DNA from: Bacteroides pyogenes DSM 20611 = JCM 6294
GTDB taxonomy: Bacteria; Bacteroidota; Bacteroidia; Bacteroidales; Bacteroidaceae
Direction: 5' to 3'
Assembly (NCBI RefSeq): GCF_000428105.1
Contig: NZ_ATZH01000023.1
Span: 1 to 64,000, forward strand
Length of the DNA: 64,000 nucleotides
Below the pieces are notes generated by a model. It saw only the letters and a program-made list of their open reading frames with translations. It searched no databases and was not told where the DNA came from. Of the stretch, positions 1 to 8,847 are shown one piece after another. Position 1 is the first letter of the stretch, and the number at the start of each line of letters is the position of its first letter. The translations under genes were made by a program, and so were the position numbers.

Positions 1-227
1 ATATAGCAATGGTGCTGAAAGAAATTGAGGTGACGCCATGTCTTATCGAGAGTATCGTAAGCAGTAGATTGGCTGCCATCCGGAGCTGTAAACAGAAAGC
101 CCTTTTCAAAGGCAAGCCATAAGTGCAGTTCTTTTGTGCCGCTTTCATTTATTTGAAATTCGGCACGAATTACGCTCCAAGGGGATTGCAGCCCCAATGC
201 AGATGTGAAGATTTCCTTGCTGTCCAT
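1..227 (-). CDS. ISL3-family transposase, N-terminal part
   Basis: The first 75 codons of a transposase reading leftward out of the window. It starts MDSKEIFTSALGLQSPW and contains TWRHLNFFQHHCYI, matching the N-terminal zinc-finger/HTH region of ISL3 transposases, where a WRHL(D/N) stretch is typical. The ATG at 225-227 is chosen because it is the first in frame and follows a TATCTTTG promoter box closely. The rest of the gene, including the DDE catalytic core, is not in the window, so its integrity cannot be judged. Confidence 0.8.
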   Translation of the reverse strand, partial: MDSKEIFTSALGLQSPWSVIRAEFQINESGTKELHLWLAFEKGFLFTAPDGSQSTAYDTLDKTWRHLNFFQHHCY

Positions 228-231
228 AATG

Positions 232-239
232 CAAAGATA
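232..239 (-). promoter_or_regulatory. Bacteroides -7 box for the transposase
   Basis: TATCTTTG on the minus strand matches the Bacteroides TAnnTTTG consensus exactly. It ends only 4 nt before the transposase ATG, so the transcript would be leaderless or nearly so. Confidence 0.5.
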
Positions 240-282
240 GGGATTTTTGTGAGCCTACCCACACGATTCGTTATAGAGCCAG

Positions 283-804
283 ATGTCGTTTATTCTGCTG
301 ATACCTCTGAGAAACCTGCTTCTTTCGCCCGGACAGCTTGTGAAAAGACTGGAATTAAGATCGGAAGACAATGTGCTTGAAGTGGGGTGCGGCCCAGGTT
401 ACTTTAGTCCTGCGGTTGCCGGAACTCTTACCGCCGGAAAACTGGTCTTGGCTGATATACAGCAGGAAATGCTCGATCGTGCCAGAAGGCGTATGCAAAA
501 GAAAGGAGCCTTTAACGCGGAATATTATTTGTGCGACGGATTTGCTTTCAATTTTCCCGACGCTTTGTTCGACCGTATATTTATGATAAACGTTATCGGA
601 GAAGTGGAAAACAAAGAAGCTTATATCAAGGAGTTCGACCGTATATTGAAGCCGGGCGGTATTCTTTCTATTTCCGAGCTTGTCGGAGATCCTGATAAAT
701 TGACTGTAAATGAGATGAAGGCGTTGCTTCGGAATACGAACCTTGAGTTTTGCAAGCTTTATGGAAACCGTATAAACTATACCGTCAACTTTAAGAAAAA
801 GTAG
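283..804 (+). CDS. class I SAM-dependent methyltransferase, 5' end disrupted by IS
   Basis: Rossmann-fold methyltransferase of 173 residues. Motif I is VLEVGCGPGYF (about residues 32-42), followed by an acidic strand end (LADIQ) and a late RILKPGGILSISE segment, as in the Methyltransf_11/25 group. The substrate cannot be told from sequence. The open frame begins two bases after the insertion-sequence terminus at 280, and related proteins usually have extra residues before the FILLIPLRNLLLSP segment, so the native start and promoter have probably been displaced by the insertion. Whether the remaining ATG is used is uncertain. Confidence 0.8.
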   Translation: MSFILLIPLRNLLLSPGQLVKRLELRSEDNVLEVGCGPGYFSPAVAGTLTAGKLVLADIQQEMLDRARRRMQKKGAFNAEYYLCDGFAFNFPDALFDRIFMINVIGEVENKEAYIKEFDRILKPGGILSISELVGDPDKLTVNEMKALLRNTNLEFCKLYGNRINYTVNFKKK

Positions 805-960
805 TGCTTGACAGAGATTTGCTTCCTTGCAACGTATAGCTTATCGGCTGCGCTCTTTCTTTTTCTTGCCCTCTGTCTTGTCTGAGAGCGTGCGGATAAC
901 TTTATAACAGACTTAAATCTTCACCATTGGGCTGCACCTTTTTTGGGGCGAGAGATGTGG

Positions 961-1001
961 CGGCAGGATTCAAAATCTTTTCTCTGTTCTGAATCCTGCC
1001 G
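961..1001. terminator. bidirectional hairpin terminator
   Basis: A 12-bp perfect inverted repeat, CGGCAGGATTCA (961-972) and its complement (990-1001), with a 17-nt loop. It sits between the convergent methyltransferase and SulP genes and probably ends both transcripts. Confidence 0.7.
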
Positions 1002-1018
1002 GTATCTTTTCATATTTT

Positions 1019-2704
1019 TCAATCTTTACTCATCAATTCCTCGGCCCTTCTCAGCGCTGCGTTGATGTTCGGGCAAATATTCTCTTCGCCCAGCAACTCG
1101 TAGAATCCCGATTTCTCAAGCGTCTGATGCACCTTATCGTTTACTCCGGACAGAATGACGGTGGTCTTTTCCCGTTGCGACATTTCGCAGAGCGTAGTCA
1201 GGTTGTGAATACCCGTAGAGTCGATGAAAGGAACTTTACGCATGCGGATGATGCGTACATTGGGCCGATCGCCGATCTGAGCCATCGTTTCCTCGAATTT
1301 GGTGGCGATGCCGAAGAAGTATGGACCGTTGATTTCGTATACCTCCACGCCTTTCGGAATAATCAGGTTTTCTTCGTTCACGCTGATGTCAAGTTCCTGG
1401 CTCGGGTTGATTTCATCGGTAATAACGGAGATGTGAGTGGTTTCCATCACACGTCTCATGAAGAGAATGCAGGCGATAATCAGTCCTACCTCGATGGCAA
1501 TGGTCAGGTCGAATATGACGGTGAGGAAGAAAGTGATAAGCAATACGGCAACGTCCGATTTCGGGTTCTTCAGCAACGCTTTGAATACGCGCCAGCCGCT
1601 CATGTTGTAGGATACGATGACCAATACTCCGGCCAGGCATGCCATGGGGATGTACTGCGCCAACGGCATCAGGAACAAGAGAATAAGAAGAAGCACGATG
1701 GCATGAATGATTCCGGCTACCGGCGTACGGCCTCCGTTGTTGATATTCGTCATGGTGCGGGCTATGGCTCCCGTGGCGGGAATTCCTCCGAATAGCGGAG
1801 TGATGATGTTGGCGGCTCCTTGCGCGATGAGTTCCGTATTCGAATCGTGACGGTCGCCTATCACACCGTCGGCCACAGTAGCCGACAACAGCGATTCGAT
1901 GGCACCCAGTACGGCAATGGTGACGGCAACCGGAAGCAGGCTCCTGACGGCTTCCCAATCCAAAGCGGGCAGCGCAGCGGCAGGCAGTGCCGACTGAATG
2001 GTGAAACGGTCGCCGATTGTGGGTATGCAGTCGACTCCTCCGTAGGTTTTCATCAGATAAACCACGGCAGTCACTGCCACGATGGCAATGAGCGAACCGG
2101 GAATCTTCTTCGAGAATCGAGGAGTGATGGCGATAATGACGATACTGACAACGCTTACCACTGTATTCCAAATGTTCACCGTGTCGAAATGCCGGAAATA
2201 AATCATCCACTTTCCTACAAAGTCGCCCGGCACTTTCTCGCCTCCGAATGTCAGTCCGAACACATCCGCCACCTGTGTGGTGAAAATGGTAACGGCGATA
2301 CCGCTCGTAAAGCCTACGATAATGGGATAGGGAATAAACTTGATGACAGCCCCCAGCTTGAACACTCCCAACAGAATAAGCAATACGCCTGCCATCAGTG
2401 TGGCAACCAGCAGTCCTCCCTCGCCATATTGTTGGATAATGCCGTATATGATGACAATGAAAGCGCCCGTCGGTCCGCCGATCTGAATCTTGCTTCCTCC
2501 CAGCAGCGAGATGATGAATCCGGCGATGATGGCCGTTACAATTCCTTTTTCGGGCGATACTCCGGATGCGATACCGAAAGCGATGGCGAGCGGCAAGGCT
2601 ACAATGCCGACAATGATGCCTGCCATCAAATCTGCCGTGAACGTCTCTTTCGAGTAGCTTTTCAGGCAGGAAACCAACTTGGGTTTGAATTCAAATAACT
2701 TCAT
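1019..2704 (-). CDS. SulP-family anion transporter with STAS domain
   Basis: Inner-membrane SLC26/SulP transporter of 561 residues. The first two thirds are strongly hydrophobic with many membrane segments and include the family's GGSKIQIGGPTGAF stretch. The C-terminal STAS domain contains FIDSTGIHNL, the loop that is phosphorylatable in anti-anti-sigma relatives. Substrates in the family are sulfate, bicarbonate or other anions; which one applies here is unknown. The start MKLFEFKPK at 2704 is preferred over an upstream in-frame ATG at 2755, because the best promoter box (2743-2750) lies downstream of that ATG. Confidence 0.9.
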   Translation of the reverse strand: MKLFEFKPKLVSCLKSYSKETFTADLMAGIIVGIVALPLAIAFGIASGVSPEKGIVTAIIAGFIISLLGGSKIQIGGPTGAFIVIIYGIIQQYGEGGLLVATLMAGVLLILLGVFKLGAVIKFIPYPIIVGFTSGIAVTIFTTQVADVFGLTFGGEKVPGDFVGKWMIYFRHFDTVNIWNTVVSVVSIVIIAITPRFSKKIPGSLIAIVAVTAVVYLMKTYGGVDCIPTIGDRFTIQSALPAAALPALDWEAVRSLLPVAVTIAVLGAIESLLSATVADGVIGDRHDSNTELIAQGAANIITPLFGGIPATGAIARTMTNINNGGRTPVAGIIHAIVLLLILLFLMPLAQYIPMACLAGVLVIVSYNMSGWRVFKALLKNPKSDVAVLLITFFLTVIFDLTIAIEVGLIIACILFMRRVMETTHISVITDEINPSQELDISVNEENLIIPKGVEVYEINGPYFFGIATKFEETMAQIGDRPNVRIIRMRKVPFIDSTGIHNLTTLCEMSQREKTTVILSGVNDKVHQTLEKSGFYELLGEENICPNINAALRRAEELMSKD

Positions 2705-2742
2705 ATGTATGTTAATATTATTCTTTTGCGAAGTAGAGTTTG

Positions 2743-2750
2743 CAAAATTA
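2743..2750 (-). promoter_or_regulatory. -7 box for the SulP gene
   Basis: TAATTTTG on the minus strand, an exact TAnnTTTG match about 40 nt upstream of the chosen SulP ATG. It decides the start codon. Confidence 0.5.
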
Positions 2751-2971
2751 AGCAAAATAATCGGATTGCGAGCAACACAAGCTCAGAGAAGTTTGTAGGG
2801 GAGCATGCTTACATCGAGAGCATCTCTCGTGGCTGTACTCTTGCACGAAATCTTTACTCCTTGTGCTGATATATGAAATGGCCGGTTGTGCACTCTTTAT
2901 GCATAGCTGCGCTTTATCCGCTTATATTAGATTTAATAGAGGAAAAAATTATTAAATACGAATAAATTACT

Positions 2972-2979
2972 TATATTTG
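2972..2979 (+). promoter_or_regulatory. -7 box for rubrerythrin
   Basis: TATATTTG, an exact TAnnTTTG match 63 nt upstream of the rubrerythrin ATG. It overlaps a TTG that could be misread as an upstream start. Confidence 0.6.
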
Positions 2980-3042
2980 CATCTACCCCAACGGGTAAAT
3001 AAACTTTCGACAGGAATCCATTATTTTAATATCGATAAGATT

Positions 3043-3621
3043 ATGACTAAAAGTATTAAGGGAACTCAGACAGAAAAGAATCTGCTGACTTCATTTGCCG
3101 GCGAATCACAGGCAAGAATGCGCTACACTTACTTTGCGAGCGTAGCGAAAAAAGAGGGTTACGAACAAATCTCAGCTATTTTCACCGAAACGGCCGATCA
3201 GGAGAAAGAACATGCCAAACGTATGTTCAAGTTTCTCGAAGGAGGTATGGTAGAAATTACCGCCAGCTATCCGGCAGGTGTAATCGGCACCACGCTCGAG
3301 AATCTCCGCGCTGCCGCTGCGGGCGAACATGAAGAGTGGGCGGTAGATTATCCTCACTTTGCCGATGTGGCTGAGCAGGAAGGTTTTCAGGCAATTGCCG
3401 CCATGTATCGCAACATATCCATTGCCGAGAAGGCGCACGAAGAGAGATACCTGGCGTTCGTGAACAATATTGAAAACATGACTGTGTTTGCCAAAGAAGG
3501 AGAGGTGGTATGGCAATGCCGCAACTGCGGTTATGTTACTGTGGGCAAGGAAGCTCCAAAGGTTTGCCCGGCATGTATGCATCCGCAGGCGCATTTCGAA
3601 GTGAAGAAAGAAAACTATTGA
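3043..3621 (+). CDS. rbr: rubrerythrin
   Basis: Cytoplasmic non-haem diiron protein of 192 residues that reduces hydrogen peroxide in anaerobes. The N-terminal ferritin-like four-helix domain carries the expected Glu/His ligand pattern (ESQARMRY, EKEHAKRM, EKAHEERY). The C-terminal rubredoxin-like domain has two CxxC knuckles, CRNC and CPAC, near residues 159-177, for one iron. The ATG at 3043 gives the usual length and begins MTKSIKGT. It is monocistronic, with its own promoter box and a strong hairpin downstream. Confidence 0.97.
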   Translation: MTKSIKGTQTEKNLLTSFAGESQARMRYTYFASVAKKEGYEQISAIFTETADQEKEHAKRMFKFLEGGMVEITASYPAGVIGTTLENLRAAAAGEHEEWAVDYPHFADVAEQEGFQAIAAMYRNISIAEKAHEERYLAFVNNIENMTVFAKEGEVVWQCRNCGYVTVGKEAPKVCPACMHPQAHFEVKKENY

Positions 3622-3708
3622 TGCGATAAGTTTTTTTCAGGAGAAGAAGCCATTTCAAAATGAATTTTGAAAGTTGAAAATCTTGTAGATTGAAACCTTT
3701 TGAAGAGA

Positions 3709-3762
3709 AATCCCCTTGTTTTTATCTTAAAGCGAAAGCCGAAGGTTGAAAACAAGGGGATT
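3709..3762 (+). terminator. rubrerythrin terminator
   Basis: A 14-bp perfect inverted repeat, AATCCCCTTGTTTT (3709-3722) and its complement (3749-3762), followed by a T-rich stretch, about 90 nt after the rubrerythrin stop. Confidence 0.7.
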
Positions 3763-3889
3763 ATTATGTTTTTAATTTGCAGGATGTAAGCAAGGCCTGC
3801 TTCTTCTTTCCTATATTGGCTCATGCTTTTTTAGCAAACCTGTCTTTGCTGTACATCCTGTTCTTTTGATAACGCAACTCTCATTGACA

Positions 3890-4150
3890 TTAAAACGAAT
3901 ATGCAAGAATAATAAGAATTACACTAAACAGATAAATTAGAATTGCATGTATTGCGTTTTTTATTTTTATTTCCTTATTTCTACTTCTGAAATATCGTGA
4001 ATAAATTAGGTATTTTGAATGGTGTTCTAAAAACACTTTAGTCAGGAGCAACACGATGAATATGAGTAAAATAAAACATATTATAATGACAAGAGGTGTG
4101 TTAAAAATGAATTTGTAAATTTCGTTTTGAAATAGGGGAATTCCCGATTT
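3890..4150 (-). pseudogene. start-less small membrane-protein frame
   Basis: An AT-rich minus-strand frame of 86 codons between stops that has no ATG, and no GTG or TTG near its beginning. The reading looks like a real small membrane protein: a hydrophobic helix (TPLVIIICFILLIFIVLLL), a basic loop (YSRYFRSRNKEIKIKNAIH) and a second helix ending ILIILAYSF. It could be the 3' remnant of a decayed gene or a chance AT-rich frame. The rest of the 3763-4338 stretch shows nothing else that I can support. Confidence 0.3.
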
Positions 4151-4338
4151 TTACTCTCGGGATAAATACCTTATCTTTATAAATGCTCTCGGTCGGAGGT
4201 TTTCTTCTCTGCTCATTGAAATTATCTCAAACCGACAATTCGATTGCATTTCATAGCGCTTGCAATCATGCGGTAAACGGGAAGATGAAAGAAAGGCATC
4301 ACTTCCCGTTTACCCGGACATGCGGATGATTGTTTCGC

Positions 4339-7300
4339 CTATTCGCAAGGAGGCACTTCGGATATGCTGCCGTACCGGTGATACTCGAACGAAATGCTTT
4401 GCTCGCGGATGTAGTGGATCAGTTCCACCCGCCCTTCCTTTACGGGAGGAGCCGTGGCGATGTACAGGTTCGTCTCCGCCGCCCGCTCGTACATGCTTCG
4501 CGGAATGTTGGGCGAACAGGTACGTATCCGTTCGTATTCCGGCATTGCTTTGAGGAATTCCTCTGCCGATTCCTTGCGAAGCGTGCAGCCGGTGGCCCGG
4601 AGAGCCTCGGTGCGGTCGTCGTTCGGGTCGAAGCTGATGGTAAGCGGTGTTCCGCATGTGTTGGCGGCAAGCGCTATCATTTCGGCTTCTTCGTTCCTGT
4701 CTTCGGGGAATAGGCGCAAAGCCATGCTCTTCAGCGGGAGGTAGCGGAAGAGGTTCTGCTCTCCGTACAGCTTGTTGATATCTCTTGTGCGCGAGAACTC
4801 GTCCCGGTAGGCTTGGGCGTAGCTTTCTCTGTAGTCTGTAGCGCTGTCGGGTTTGTCGGCGAATGTGACGAAGCATGCGCAGTAATTCGGCCCGCCGGCT
4901 TTCACACCGCCGCCGAAAGCCGATAGTTTCATGCCGCCGAAAGGCTGACGGTTGACGATGGCGCCCGTGATACCCCGGTTGATGTAGAGGTTTCCTGCCT
5001 GAATGGAGTTTTTCCATTGCTTTTGTTCAGATTCATCGAGGCTTTGCAGTCCGGAGGTCAACCCGTAGTCAAGTCCGTTCACCAGTTCGATGCCTTCTTG
5101 CAGGCTGTCGATGCACGCCACGCTCAGTAGCGGGCCGAACAGCTCGGTACGGAAAGAGAAGTTCTCCGGCCGTACACCCCATTTCACCGTGGGCGCCAAG
5201 ATGTATTTCTTTTCGTCGATGAATCGCGGAGGAACGAGCCACGACTCTCCGCGATCGAGCATGAAAGCGTGCAGCAGCTTCTCGTTGCGGTCGGTAATCA
5301 TCGGCCCCACAATGTTTCCCGCATTCCATACGCTTCCCGTCTTCAGGCTGGTGGCGGCATCTTTCAGTTTGCTCCGGAAGTTTTCGCTTTCGTAAACCGA
5401 ACGCTCCACCAGCAGTAGAGAGCAGGCCGAACACTTCTGCCCGGCGTTTCCGAAAGCCGAAGCCACGATGTTCATGATGGCATGGTCGCGGTCGCCCGAA
5501 GCGGTGAGGATGATGGCGTTCTTTCCTCCCGTCTCTGCCGATAAAGGAGTGGAAGGAGCGAGGCCGGCAATGCGTTGCGCCGTATCCGTTCCGCCCGTCA
5601 GGATGATGTGTTTCACGGCGGGAGAGGAAGTCAGCTTGTTCAGCGCCTCGCGGTCGGTGATGATTACTTGCAACGCCTCTTTCGGCACTCCGGCATCCCA
5701 AAAGGCTTTGGCGAACATCCAGGCTACGGGAGCCGCCACTGTGGCGGGTTTCAGTATCACCGTGTTTCCGCCCGACAATGCGGCTGCTACTCCGCCAACG
5801 GGGATGGCACAGGGGAAGTTCCACGGCGAGATGACCAGTATCGTTCCTTTCGGCTTCATCTCCACCCCCTTCAGAGCGGCGAACTCTTTCATGGCGGTGG
5901 TGTAGAAGCGGGCGTAGTCTACCGCTTCGGATACTTCGACGTCTCCTTCGAGCACCGTCTTGCCTGTCACGGCACACATGCAGCCTATCAGGTCGCCCCG
6001 CATTTCGGCCAGGCGGTTGGCGGCGCCGTACATAATGCGGTGGCGCTCTTCCAATGTCGTCTGCCGCCATCCTGCCGGGTCGCTCTCCGCTATCCTGACA
6101 ATCTCTTCCACCTGCCGACTGTCCGCCTGCGACATTTCGCATACGCATATCTCATCGTTCTGGCAACGGTCGAAGTAGCGGTGGCGCTTCTCGCAGACCA
6201 CCGTATCGGCGCCTATCTGCAACGGAATGATCTCCGGCTTGTCCTCCGGACTTTTCTTCCATTTGGCGAAGATGCGGCGCACCCATTCCTGATTCTGAAC
6301 CAGATCGAAGTCCGTATCCGGCTCGTTCTTCATCGTGTCCGAAGGCGGCACGGGCGTGTACGGCTTGTTGCGGTTCTGCGTGCGTGGCGACACATGCGTC
6401 AGGCTGTCTTTCATGGCGTAGGCATCTTCGAATTGCTTGGCGAGGAAGTCCCACTCTTTCGTTCCCGGCTTCAGGTTGAACGAGTGCGTGAGGAAGTTGT
6501 CGGGCGCCGTATTCTCGTCCATGCGGCGGACAAGGTAAGAGACGGCGTTGAGGAAATACTCGTCTTTCACCACGGGCGTGTAGAGGATGACGCGGTTGCC
6601 CAGCATCGACTGCGCCCTCCACAAGTGGTTGGCCATGCCTTCCAGCATCTCGAACGTCATGTACCGGGCTGTTCCGTTGCGCTGTGCCAGCAAGTGGGCG
6701 TAAGCGATGGAGAATAAGTTGTGCGACGCCACGCCGAGGTGCAGGGCGCGGGCGTTTTCCGGCAGCAGCGCCCGCTCGAGCAGGTGCAGGTAGTTGGCGT
6801 CTACCTCCGTTTTCGTAGGGCGGATGGGGTTGGGCCAGCTTCTCAGCGAAGAAACCACAGTCTCCATCTCCAGATTGGCTCCCTTCACAAGGCGCATTTT
6901 CACAGGTGCTCCCCCTGCTGCCACACGGGCTTTGGCAAATTCGAGCAGTTCGGTCTGGAAGTCGTAAGCATCGGGCAGGTAAGCCTGCACCACGATTCCG
7001 GCGGAATAGTTCTTGAACTGCGGCAGGCTGAGCACGGCTTTGAACAGGCGCAGAGTGAGATGCGCGTCTTTGTATTCTTCCATATCCAGATTGATGAACT
7101 TGTGGCGGCGCACGCCCTCTTCATCGGTATACGGAAAGTCCATCGCTTTCTGATAGAGCGCCGACATGCGCGAGATGAGCTCCGGGAAACTTTCTTCGTA
7201 GTTCAGGGCATGCGTTTGGGCGTATATGCCCGATATTTTCACCGAGATGTAGTTGATGTCCGGAGCTTCGAGCGCTTCCAGATAATGATGGTAGCGGTGG

Positions 7301-7779
7301 TCGGCTTCGGCGTTGCCCAGCACCACTTCGCCCAGCAGATTGACGTTCTGCCCGATTTTCTCTTTGAAGCGGGCAGCCAGATGCTCGGTCAGCTGCGGGC
7401 GCGCTTCGTCGATGATGACTTTCGATGTATCGCTCCGAAGCCTCCTTTTAATGATGGGGATGGCGATAAAGTCGAAATGATGCCCGAATGCCTGATACAT
7501 CTTGAAGAGGAACGTATCCCACCTGTTCAGAAAGCGGGGAACTCCGTATCGGTCTATCAGCGTCTTGATTCGTCGGGCAAGCACCTTGCGGTCGCGTATT
7601 TGCGACGACTCGTCGAGCATTTTCACCAGAAACTTCTTGTCTTGCGGGCGTTGCACCATGACGGCGTATTTCTGTTGTTCTCTCCGTTCGTCTTCGGTGA
7701 TTGTTTGTTCGCAGGTATGATACAGTTTCAGTACCCATTCCTGTACTTCGGCAAAGGTCGGTTTATTCTGATTTTCCAT
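4339..7779 (-). CDS. putA: bifunctional proline dehydrogenase / glutamate-semialdehyde dehydrogenase (PutA-like)
   Basis: An 1146-residue enzyme oxidising proline to glutamate in two steps. The N-terminal half is an FAD-linked PRODH barrel (roughly residues 90-450; RLVKGANLEME is the substrate/flavin strand). The second half is an aldehyde dehydrogenase (about 520-1000), with SPWNFP for NAD binding, Glu749 in ETGGKNA and the catalytic Cys783 in GNAGQKCSACS. There is no RHH DNA-binding domain at the N-terminus, so it is not a repressor-type PutA. About 150 C-terminal residues follow the dehydrogenase and are not recognised. Start ATG at 7779 is the first in frame. Confidence 0.93.
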   Translation of the reverse strand: MENQNKPTFAEVQEWVLKLYHTCEQTITEDERREQQKYAVMVQRPQDKKFLVKMLDESSQIRDRKVLARRIKTLIDRYGVPRFLNRWDTFLFKMYQAFGHHFDFIAIPIIKRRLRSDTSKVIIDEARPQLTEHLAARFKEKIGQNVNLLGEVVLGNAEADHRYHHYLEALEAPDINYISVKISGIYAQTHALNYEESFPELISRMSALYQKAMDFPYTDEEGVRRHKFINLDMEEYKDAHLTLRLFKAVLSLPQFKNYSAGIVVQAYLPDAYDFQTELLEFAKARVAAGGAPVKMRLVKGANLEMETVVSSLRSWPNPIRPTKTEVDANYLHLLERALLPENARALHLGVASHNLFSIAYAHLLAQRNGTARYMTFEMLEGMANHLWRAQSMLGNRVILYTPVVKDEYFLNAVSYLVRRMDENTAPDNFLTHSFNLKPGTKEWDFLAKQFEDAYAMKDSLTHVSPRTQNRNKPYTPVPPSDTMKNEPDTDFDLVQNQEWVRRIFAKWKKSPEDKPEIIPLQIGADTVVCEKRHRYFDRCQNDEICVCEMSQADSRQVEEIVRIAESDPAGWRQTTLEERHRIMYGAANRLAEMRGDLIGCMCAVTGKTVLEGDVEVSEAVDYARFYTTAMKEFAALKGVEMKPKGTILVISPWNFPCAIPVGGVAAALSGGNTVILKPATVAAPVAWMFAKAFWDAGVPKEALQVIITDREALNKLTSSPAVKHIILTGGTDTAQRIAGLAPSTPLSAETGGKNAIILTASGDRDHAIMNIVASAFGNAGQKCSACSLLLVERSVYESENFRSKLKDAATSLKTGSVWNAGNIVGPMITDRNEKLLHAFMLDRGESWLVPPRFIDEKKYILAPTVKWGVRPENFSFRTELFGPLLSVACIDSLQEGIELVNGLDYGLTSGLQSLDESEQKQWKNSIQAGNLYINRGITGAIVNRQPFGGMKLSAFGGGVKAGGPNYCACFVTFADKPDSATDYRESYAQAYRDEFSRTRDINKLYGEQNLFRYLPLKSMALRLFPEDRNEEAEMIALAANTCGTPLTISFDPNDDRTEALRATGCTLRKESAEEFLKAMPEYERIRTCSPNIPRSMYERAAETNLYIATAPPVKEGRVELIHYIREQSISFEYHRYGSISEVPPCE

Positions 7780-7806
7780 AAGGCTTGTATTTTATTGGAT
7801 TGTAAG

Positions 7807-7875
7807 TTGATGCAAAGAGGGATTCTCAGTCGATGCAAAGAGGGATTGTAAGTCGATGCAAAGAGGAATAGTGAA
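7807..7875. repeat. 23-bp tandem repeat upstream of putA
   Basis: Three consecutive 23-bp units starting at 7807, 7830 and 7853, sharing GATGCAAAGAGGGATT; the third diverges at its end and a partial unit precedes the first. On the minus strand each unit presents CTCTTTGCATC, resembling the TTTG part of a -7 box, just upstream of the putA start at 7779. Confidence 0.8.
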
Positions 7876-8068
7876 TACTTTCCGGAAAGGGCGGACGCCG
7901 GCAGATCAGCTTTTTTCTTTTTCTCCGCTTCGCTTTTGTCTTCCTTTTTGTCTTTCCTTTTTGTTTTCTTTTTGCCTTTCCTTTTGTTTCTTTGGTCGTG
8001 ATCTCTTATCCCCCTGCATCCGCATTCTTTTTATTTTGCCGGGCTGCTTCTTTGCCGGCAACCGGTTT

Positions 8069-8245
8069 GGTGATTCCCCTCAGAAAAGTGTGGGGCTGAA
8101 CATTACAATTCTGTTCGTGTACCACTTCCAGAGGGTGGTTCCTCTCAGAAGAGGGTAGGGCTGAACATTACAATTCTGTTCGCGCGCCACTTCCAGAGGG
8201 TGGTTCCCCTCACAAGAGGGTAGGGCTGAACATTACAGCCCGGTA
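8069..8245. repeat. 65-bp tandem repeat, three units
   Basis: Units begin at 8069, 8134 and 8199 (the last incomplete), each with a GGTGRTTCCYCTCA start and a GGGCTGAACATTACA middle. The spacing is exactly 65 bp. The flanking stretch 7876-8068 is pyrimidine-rich and shows no gene I can support. Confidence 0.85.
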
Positions 8246-8480
8246 GCGATGCAGCGTCTGCAGTGCTTGTTGGGAAAAGCAGTCGAATGGATGCGGCTGT
8301 TTCATATCTGTGTTTTTAAGTATTTGGAAAGATTAAACTGTTACGTTTTTTGCAAATTTAAAAATAGATTGTTGATTTGCAAGGGAAAAGGAGAGAATTT
8401 TAAGTATCACCCTGTTTTTCTCTCTTTTTCGGGTTGCGGTGGTTTTAAGGTCCATCGCATCGGGAATAATGCTTAATTCT

Positions 8481-8702
8481 GTGGCGGACATATATGTCCA
8501 CCCCGGTAAGCATATATACTCATCTGTGGTAGGCATATATACTCACCCCGGTAGGCATATATACTCACCCCGGTAGGCATATATACACACCCCGGTAGGC
8601 ATATATTCACACCGTGGTAGGTATATATACACACCGTGGTAGGTATATATATTTGTTGCGTCCGGCATATATTTCGTCGGAGTGCCCGTATGTATTAGTC
8701 GT
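8481..8702 (+). repeat. 22-bp CATATAT repeat array A
   Basis: About ten head-to-tail 22-bp units with no spacers. The best units contain GGTAGGCATATATACTCACC; outer units diverge, for example to CATATATTC and GTATATATATT. It lies in the gap upstream of the GH16 gene. Short open frames across it arise only because the units lack stop codons. It is related in unit length, core and orientation to the arrays at 38695 and 61735. Confidence 0.9.
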
Positions 8703-8813
8703 ACCGGGCAGATATGGCGGTGATGAGAACTATTTTTAAGGCTTAGGAATGTAAATTGAACATAAGAACAATTTGATATTTTTATAAACGTTTCGACTTT
8801 TGGCTCTTTTTTG

Positions 8814-8821
8814 TATATTTG
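8814..8821 (+). promoter_or_regulatory. -7 box for the GH16 gene
   Basis: TATATTTG, an exact TAnnTTTG match 26 nt before the GH16 ATG. Confidence 0.6.
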
Positions 8822-8847
8822 CAATTATTTAAATATATATACATATC

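Larger units (their letters stand above)
1..280 (-). mobile_element. ISL3-family insertion sequence, one end
   Basis: Right-hand end (window orientation) of an insertion sequence that runs off the start of the window. Read on the minus strand, the terminus begins GGCTCTATAACG at position 280, like the GGCTC/GGTTC-type ends of ISL3 elements, and the transposase start codon lies about 50 bp inside. The very next bases (281 onward) belong to a methyltransferase gene, so the insertion point is 280/281. ISL3 elements usually make 8-bp target duplications; the partner copy would be outside the window. Confidence 0.8.
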
